From positions 1 through 64,000 of the forward strand of contig JAULAV010003603.1 in the NCBI GenBank assembly GCA_030789695.1: a stretch of DNA of 64,000 nucleotides. The letters are read 5' to 3'. Made by a program: the position numbers and the translations under genes. Positions 57,144-64,000 of this stretch are shown piece by piece. The stretch is from Scilla litardierei (lineage: Eukaryota > Streptophyta > Magnoliopsida > Asparagales > Asparagaceae). Below the pieces are notes generated by a model. It searched no databases. It had not been told where the DNA came from and saw nothing but the letters and a program-made list of their open reading frames with translations. Position 1 is the stretch's first letter. Each line of letters starts with the position of its first letter.

Positions 57144-59931
57144 TGTGACGGCCGGTATCCGTTACTACCCGTATTTTAGTATAAATACTTTCAAAAACAG
57201 TTTTAAATAATAAGATTTTTAAACTAATTAAGTTTTTAGATACTATTATTAAATAGCTTCTCATATTCACTAATCACTTTTATTTACCACGTTTACCTTT
57301 CTACCATCTGCTAAATATTTTTACAAATTACATTTACTAATTAGTTTTACTGTTTACTAATTACTTCTGACAACTTGTTAATATGTACTAGATTACTTTT
57401 ACTATTACGATTTGCGCTTACTAATTATTTTTGCTAATCATTGTTACTAATTACTAGTTACTTTCAGTAATTACCTCTCTACCATTTACTTATTACGTTA
57501 CTATTTACTAATTATGTTTATATACTTATTTTTAACTAATTACCATTTCCTAGTTACTAATTATATTTACCAAATTACCTTAATCTATTTACTTTAACCC
57601 TAATCACCCACCCACCTATACGGTGGATATACCCATAATCAAGCACCCAACACACCCAACCACCCTCTATAATTCTCTTGGCCTACCCTCCTTAATTTCC
57701 ATCAGATGCAACTCACCTCATCAACCTATTAAGCCCACGTCTGTATTCGGTGAAGGAAAACCAACATCAACTCCATCATCTCCTCCACAACAAGCCAACC
57801 CAATTTCATCATCCCCTACTCCAACTCAACTCAAATCAGCAATTTCATCATCTCCTCCTTCATCCAAACCAACTTCATCATCTCCTTCAATTCACAATCA
57901 AATCCAAACTGAAATTCAGCCCAAAATCAAATCCAAATCATTTCAGCCCAAATCAACACATTCACCAAAGCAAAAACCCAAATTCAGCTCCAATTCAACC
58001 CAAATCAATCTCCAAATCAATTCCCAAATTGAAGATCAAAATCAGAGATTTAGAGAGAAGGAAACCCAAAATCTGAAATTGATTTCAGATTCAAACAACC
58101 CCAATCCATCCCCTCGCCCATGCCCTCCTCCCCCAAGTCGCGCGCGCGCCTGCCGCCGCCGCAGCCGGCCGGGCGCAGCCGCTTGCCGCAGCCGGCAGTG
58201 CTCCCAGTTGCCGTGCGCCCCTTGTCGCCCTTTGAGCCTCCTGCAAAGAAGTAAGAAGTAAGAAGATAGAAGAAGAAAAAAGAAGAAGGGAGAAACAGAA
58301 GAACAGAAAGGAAGAAGGAAAGAATAGAATAGAAAGAAGGAAGAAGGAAAGAATAGAATTGAAAGAAAGAAGAAGGAAGAATAGAAAGAAGAAGGATCAG
58401 GTATAAGGTTATTGGGTTTTGGGTATAAAGGTTATCTTATTGGGTTTCATTTGAACCATTATCCTATTGGGTTTAAATTGCTTGATGGGTATAAGTTATG
58501 TTATTGGGTATGGTTTCCTATTGGGTTTAAATGGCTTATTGGGTTTCGAAGTTATTAGGGTTTGGGTAAGAAGTTTTGCTTATTGGGTATTGAAACTATT
58601 GAATAATGGGTTTGTAGTTAAGTTAAGTATTAGCTTATTGGGTTTGGTTATTGGGTTTTATTGGATTAGTTTCATTTGGCTTATTGGGTTAAGGATTATG
58701 GGGTTATTTAAGTTAGTATAAATTATTAAGTTATTTTTAGTTAATAATTTGTGTAAGTTATTTTAAGTTTTTGAATTATTTTGAGTTATATTAAGCTATT
58801 AAGTTATTTTAAGTTGTTAAGTTATCAAGTTTAATGTTATTAAAAAATTACATTGAGTTATTTTAAGTCTTAAAGATATTAAAGTTATTAGAATTATTTT
58901 AAGTATTAAGTTTTAAGTTATAAAGTTAAGTTTAAAATTATTAAGCTGTTAAAGTTTTGGGTTATTAAGTTAATTAAGTTATCTAAATTAAATTTCATGT
59001 TAAATGTTTTAAATAGAATTTCAAATTAAATGTTTTAAAGTATATATTTTAAAGAGTTGGCTCTATATTAAGTTATGTAAGTTAGCTTTAGTATTATTTT
59101 AATTGGTTAAAAATCTTTTAGCTTGATAATATGAATTTTAATGACGTAGATAAAACATGTCTTACGCTACAATCACTTGGACACCCAACGCCCACCTCCT
59201 CTTCAGATCTACGCATCGTATAGTAGGTTCCCCACATCTCTTTCATCTAAATAAATTAATATGTGTTAATACAAGCGTGCATTTCACTACCTGTTGTTAA
59301 ATGTTACTTCAGTTAAATTGCTTTTTGCCATGCGTATTACTCTAGCAAATTAACTGCTAGAAATGCCTGCTAGACACATGAATGAACTTGATAATCAACG
59401 GATGTTACATGCCGTTGGCTACTAGACATTACATGCCGTTGGCTACTCCCGTCGGTCATATAAGACTAGTCTGGCTCGTGTTCCAGTATATAACCTTTGA
59501 TGGCCGGTTTGGCTGATTCTGGCTCGTGGTCCAGAAAGTACACTTATGGGTAGGGTAGTCCACTGTAGTAGAGGCCGGAATGCTAGGTTTCACCCTATTT
59601 GGTAAACTTGACCGTCGCCCAGATGGGGTCGGTGAGTATAGAACCCATGGGTAGCTCCCAAAGGTTTGGTGAAATTGTAGTCTCTTCCGCCCTCAGACAT
59701 TGGGCTTGTCACTAGATTAAGAGATTGAATGACACACCACTTTACTTCTGCTGATTGCTATCATAAATTGTGTAACCTGCTAGCTTCTCGCTTACCATGC
59801 TTATGTGTAATTGCCATGCTCACCACGTTTTACTTTGTGCACTACACCCTACTTGCCCACATGTTTTTATTCTATTAATAGAGAATGTCATGACCCTGCT
59901 ATATTCTTTTAATTGTTTAAACGAGATTGAT
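57144..59931 (+). mobile_element. Chromovirus LTR, 5' part (interrupted at 59931)
   Basis: Starts TGTGACGGCCGG, like other chromovirus LTRs. It has the AT-rich U3, a pyrimidine-rich leader (57600-58250) with chance ORFs, a purine (GAA-rich) run at 58258-58395, degenerate TTATTGGGTTT repeats (58408-58690) and TTAAGTTATT-type repeats (58700-59000). The motif ACTTGGACACCC at about 59170 matches the 20129 solo LTR near 21655. It is cut by the minus-strand element at 59932; the remainder would lie right of the window. Confidence 0.7.
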
Positions 59932-60227
59932 TGTAAAGCCTCGCTTCCCAAAAGACACTGGAAGTGAGAACGTTACGAGGTCCGCATGAATTGGAGCGGT
60001 GAGGCTCGAGTTCAATGAGCGTCTGTGATAAAAACACAGGGTAGGTCCTTGCATGCATTTCAGAACAATAGGAATTATACATAAATTAAAGCCATATCCA
60101 GAATTAAAAATGACCGTACACGAAATAGACGAAAAGCCATAGCTAGGCCAAAGTAGCAACAAAAGAAATCGTACACTACACGACAACTGAACGTAAACTA
60201 AGAGGAAACAGCAACAGTGTGAGTCCA

Positions 60228-60332
60228 CTAGTCCTCCGCAGGGAGAGACTCGGCATCTACGGCGAACTCCTGGCTCTCTAAGTCAGGTGTCTCGTAAGGA
60301 TCCTCCTGGTACTCAGGCTCGGGATCTGACAT
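60228..60332 (-). CDS. Acidic LTR micro-ORF (34 aa), minus-strand LTR
   Basis: Starts MSDPEPEYQED, ends LPAED before TAG at 60228. It has the same length (34 aa), start (MSD), acidic/proline content, end and distance to the LTR terminus as 3049-3153, although the bases differ widely. Acceptor-like GTATGTCAG overlaps its ATG. Confidence 0.5.
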   Translation of the reverse strand: MSDPEPEYQEDPYETPDLESQEFAVDAESLPAED

Positions 60333-60548
60333 ACATCCAAAAAACATGAATGTATATCAGTAAGGGTCTGCAAGAAGAGGTTAGAAAACCCAAGGCAAGA
60401 TATACAAAATGATATTGAATTTAAGAGGCATTAATAAGTTTAACGAGATATCAACAACAATTTTAAACATGCCGATTATAAAATGAAATAAAGTAAAATA
60501 CCCATATCATGCAATTCTAACCAGTTTAAGAAGTAAAGTAAAGTTTTT

Positions 60549-60984
60549 CTTTGATTCATTAGCATGCTAATTTTACTGAGACAACAATTTCAAGTTCCAT
60601 GTCAATACTTCACATCTATTATAGGGTTCTCGCCTTTAGGTCGTGATGAGTGGATCGTTCTTCTCACGGGGGTTTACCGTGATTGACGCTACCCCACAGC
60701 ATGCGAGTGGTGCTCTTGAAGAGAGGACCCCTTCATACGCCTAGTGGCTGTTCAACCCTAACCCTTTCTTTGATTCATTAGCATGCTAATTTTACTGAGA
60801 CAACAATTTCAAGTTCAATGTCAATACTTCTCATCTATTATAGGGTTCTCGCCTTTAGGTCGTGATGAGTGGATCTTTCTTCTTACGTGGGTTTACCGTG
60901 ATTGACGCTACCCCACAGCATGCGAGTGGTGCTCTTGAAGAGAGGACCCCTTCATACGCCTAGTGGCTGCTCAACACTAACCCC
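60549..60984. repeat. 219-bp direct tandem repeat in LTR
   Basis: Two nearly identical units, each from CTTTGATTCATTAGCATGC to GCCTAGTGGCTG. Few differences, so this is a recent duplication. Confidence 0.9.
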
Positions 60985-62672
60985 ACCCCAGATTTGTGCT
61001 GGAACACGAGCCAACCTAGTTGACTTACATGACATTACGAAGTCATGATTTTGCCTTCGAGGCGCACGATTTCACGATGTCACACATTTGTTAAATATTC
61101 TAAGACATGCAGCAATTTAATAATATCATCATTTATTTTTATACAACATTTTCAATGATTACGAGAGTGTTGAACAACATTTACAATAATTTAACAAATG
61201 GTTGAACATATGGATTTAACGAACATGTTACGGAAACTAACTTTCTTTGCCATTGTTCAAAACTAAGGTATATCAAGTTATATGTCGTTGGGTCACATTT
61301 TCAGTCAAGGACGTCATGGTATTAATTTCATGCGTCATTTCACGTGTAGATTTTGAGTTATACAACTTTACATGCAAAAGACCAAATGAGCATCCAACTT
61401 CAAAAATTCACTATAATTTGCATACTTGGCTGATTTCAGCGATTTTGGTGTCATCGGGTTCGTCTTGATGGTTACAACGTTATGGTACGTCTGGTTCTCT
61501 GTTTCGGTTAAACACGGATTTATAATCTGCTGAATATTGACTAATAAAAACTATAATTGAAATAATTAACTATTTTTACTTAAACAAATATTACAATATA
61601 GCCTTTTAACTTATCTAATAACTTAAATATACTATAGCTTATAAACCCATAAGTAATAACTCCCTCTCTAACTCTCTACCTGCCTCTTTGTTTCTCTCCT
61701 CTTTCCTTTTCTTTTTTTCTTTTTGTTTGCAGCTGGGCAACTCACGCAAGAGAACTCACGCACGCATGCGAGGAAGGCTGGCTGGCGGCGTTGGCAGGGC
61801 GGCACGGCGGTGCAATCATGCGCGGCTGCGGGGCTGCGGCCTTCAGGCAAGGGGCGACATGCGGAGATTGACGGCGGCTGCGGCCTGGCGGCGGTCGAAG
61901 CTAGGGATCACGCGCGACGATGCTCAGGTGAGGGGGAGAGCACGGGAAGGAGGAGGGTTTGATCTGAAGTTGATTTTCAGTTCTCAGATCTCAAACTCCC
62001 CCCTCTAAATTCTTGTTTCAATTTTCAGTTTGGGTTTGATTTGGTGAATAGGTTTGGGAAATTGATTCTGGTTTTGAGGAAATTGGTGGGAGGATTTGAG
62101 AGATGATGGGTTTGATTCTGGTGAAATTTGTTTGGGAAATTGATTTTGGGAAGATTTGTTTTGCAGAAGAGTTTTTGCAGGAGAGAAGACGATGGTAATC
62201 CTTACGAAGATTGGCAGGGGACATGTTCTAGCATTAGTCAAATAGGTTAGGTTTGATTATGGCGGAAAATTAATGTAAATCCTTGACTAATCTTTTTAGG
62301 GGGAGGAACCTGGTTTAGGAAACGTGTGTGTTGTCTTTCATGATAAGTAGTGTACATGTAAAAGTTAAGGGATTAAAGTAATTAAGTACATCTAAATGTA
62401 ACTAGTAAAAGTTAAAAGTGATTAGCAAATTGTAATTAGTAAGATAATTAAATTAAAGTAATTTGTTAAACTTGATAGTTAATTAATTATGATAAGGTAA
62501 AAACGAAAAACAGAGACGCGCTTGCGTTGACGCGTAGCAAAGAACGTACAGACGAAAAATTATTCAGACGACTAAAATAAAATACAACACACGATTTCAA
62601 ACACGTCTAAAAATACAGGCCGTTATATTCTACCCACCTTAAGAAAAATTCTGCCCTCGGAATTCTTATCAA

Positions 62673-63046
62673 CTAAGGAGCAGGAAACAAATATGAATAA
62701 CGCTCTCGTATTTCGTCTTCCCGCTCCCAGGTGGACTCTCCTGGCGAGTCGTGACGCCACATCACTCTAACTAGATCAACAGTCCTGTTCCTGAAGACTT
62801 TTGGCGTCGATCTAGAATCTCCACTGGTTGCTGTTCATATGTCAGATCTGGCCGAACTGTAATCTCAGAGTAGTCCACAGCATGAGAAGGGTCGCTGATA
62901 TAACAACGGAGCTGGGACACATGAAAGACGTCATGAACTCCCTCTAAGGACGGTGGAAATGCTAAGCGATAAGCTACTTCTCCAACTCGCTCTAGCACAT
63001 CGAAGGGTCCAATATATCTCGGGCTAAGCTTGCCTCGCTTCCCCAA
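62673..63046 (-). pseudogene. Integrase C-terminus and chromodomain (minus-strand element)
   Basis: [22 protein letters not shown] and HDVFHVSQLRCYISDP, then a frameshift near 62790, then a chromodomain tail (RVMWRHDSPGESTWEREDEI) ending FPAP-TAG at 62673. Counterpart of 7746-8176. Confidence 0.8.
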
Positions 63047-63890
63047 ATCGGATCACTCCTCGATTCAGGAAGATCTTCAGGAACGCATGATCTCCCGGCT
63101 GAAATTCCAGAGGACGCTGTTTAGCATCCGCCCAATGCTTATAACGGTCCTGAGTGATCCGAAGCTTGTCTCTAATATCTCGCACAACATCAACTGCTTC
63201 CACTATCATCTCTGGCCCCAAGAGCTCTCTATCACCGATGTCATCCCAACTCAGTGGTGATCGACATTTCCTCCTGTTGAGAGCAGCAAATGGCACCATG
63301 CCAATGCTCGCCTGATAGCTGTTGTTGTAGGAGAACTCCACCAGGTGCAGATGATCCTCCCATGAGCCTTTGAGATCCAGCATGCAGGCTCTCAGCATAT
63401 CCTCCAAGATCTGTATGGTATGCTCTGACTGTCCATCTGTCTGCGGGTGATACGCAGTACTGAATTTCAGACCGGTACCCAGATTGGTCTGCATACTTTT
63501 CCAAAATTGAGACGTGAACCTCGTATCTCGATCTGATACAATGCTCACGGGGACTCCATGTAAGCGCACAATCTCTTACACGACATAATTCACATCACGA
63601 CTAGTACTAGAAGAAAATTATAAAGGTATGAGTTAGATCATTACCTCCATATACTTTCTTGCTAATATCTCCAAGGATTACCCAACTCGGAATGGTATAA
63701 AGTGTGCAGACTTGGTCAATCGATCAACGATGACCCAGATTGTGTCGTTCTGCTTGGTACTCCGAGGTAAGCCAGTCACGAAGTCCATCGTGATGTGTTG
63801 CCACTTCCACTCCGGAATCGGCAGGGGTTGTAGTGGTCCATCAGTGCGATGATGTTTGACGTCCCCCGATTTTTGGCACTATAGGTGGGC
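63047..63890 (-). pseudogene. Integrase core (minus-strand element)
   Basis: From a broken zinc-binding region (AHL-stop-CQKSGD, about 63880) through [20 protein letters not shown] (first D), [13 protein letters not shown], an intron at 63576-63644, then [15 protein letters not shown] (second D), [13 protein letters not shown] (E), and [14 protein letters not shown] shift near 63040 leads to the C-terminal part. There is also a stop after FRVG. Same family as 6591-7745. Confidence 0.82.
63576..63644 (-). other. Intron in integrase, same position as 7215-7281
   Basis: Donor TATATGGAG|GTAATG (minus strand). By alignment with the 750 element the exon resumes at GAGATTGTG; the acceptor here reads TGTAA instead of TGCAG, so it has decayed in this copy. 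69 bp, with stops if read through. Confidence 0.6.
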
Positions 63891-64000
63891 AATATGATTG
63901 TGGATACCAGATTTAAATATTTATACCGCAAGCGCACGGTGTTGTAGTGTGGCTTGGGGGTCAAACACATGGAGGCGTGGTTGTGCTTGTGTCAAAAAGG

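Larger units (their letters stand above)
59932..62627 (-). repeat. 3' LTR of minus-strand chromovirus (2696 bp)
   Basis: On the minus strand it starts TATAACGGCCTG (usual TG is TA) and ends GGGAAGCGAGGCTTTACA. It has the terminal block GCGGACC ... GGGAAGCG and the acidic micro-ORF. An internal 219-bp direct repeat is at 60549-60984. Confidence 0.85.
59932..63890 (-). mobile_element. Chromovirus, minus strand, 3' part
   Basis: 3' LTR (59932-62627), polypurine tract AAGGTGGGTAGAA (62628-62640, minus), chromodomain and integrase, truncated at about 63890. Gene order and domain sequences match the 750 element, with about 80-90 percent protein identity by eye in integrase. Sequence 63891-64000 no longer follows integrase and may belong to another repeat. 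Confidence 0.85.

Noticed and set aside
63891..64000. Continuation of the integrase zinc-binding region
   Set aside because: The expected upstream integrase residues are not found. The sequence changes character, so it is probably another repeat, too short to assign.

Overview
The window is plant nuclear DNA, almost certainly from a flowering plant. The evidence is nested LTR retrotransposons of plant-specific lineages (Tekay-like chromoviruses, Tat/Retand elements with a second RNase H and antisense genes, a short-LTR Copia element), plant hAT-type MITEs, AT-rich intergenic DNA and a small spliced host gene family. I cannot name the species. I saw no rRNA or tRNA gene, no CRISPR array, and no bacterial or organellar gene cluster.

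Layout. 1-749 and 10944-12044: the 5' LTR and gag start of a Tat element on the minus strand (the rest lies left of the window), split by a complete chromovirus at 750-10938 (2.7 kb LTRs, 5-bp target duplication ACCGA). 12451-25224: a Copia element with only 112-bp LTRs (duplication AAAAT), itself split by a minus-strand solo chromovirus LTR (13934-16821, GCTGG), a plus-strand solo chromovirus LTR (20129-22735, CGGAC) and a 794-bp hAT-type MITE (23672-24465, CTCGTGAC). 25264-26412: a probable SIRE-like LTR. 28009-46844: a full-length Tat element (duplication GGAAA) with gag, protease, RT, two RNase H domains and integrase on the plus strand, a 1.2-kb hAT-type MITE between gag and protease (31350-32588, ACCTTCAC), about 19 tandem 79-bp repeats, and two paralogous spliced genes on the minus strand. 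48549-52935: a local duplication carrying three copies of a SWIB/MDM2-domain gene; one copy (52506-52844, minus) looks intact. 54090-57143: a decayed Copia relative containing a pseudogene of a twin-CX9C protein. 57144-59931: a chromovirus LTR interrupted by another minus-strand chromovirus (59932 to near the right edge).

All retroelement polyproteins here are broken by stops or frameshifts, so no autonomous element is coding-competent as read. The only host gene I would call functional is the SWIB copy at 52506-52844. Its two neighbours show nonsense, splice-site and frameshift lesions.

The observations most worth following are: (1) the duplicated antisense gene pair in the Tat element, with two introns at matching positions in both copies and a TATA box about 170 bp upstream of each start; (2) a 34-38 codon acidic micro-ORF behind an acceptor-like site, kept inside the LTRs of several diverged chromovirus families; (3) an intron at the same place in the integrase of two diverged chromoviruses; (4) a MITE carrying two opposed snRNA-type (USE + TATA) promoters.
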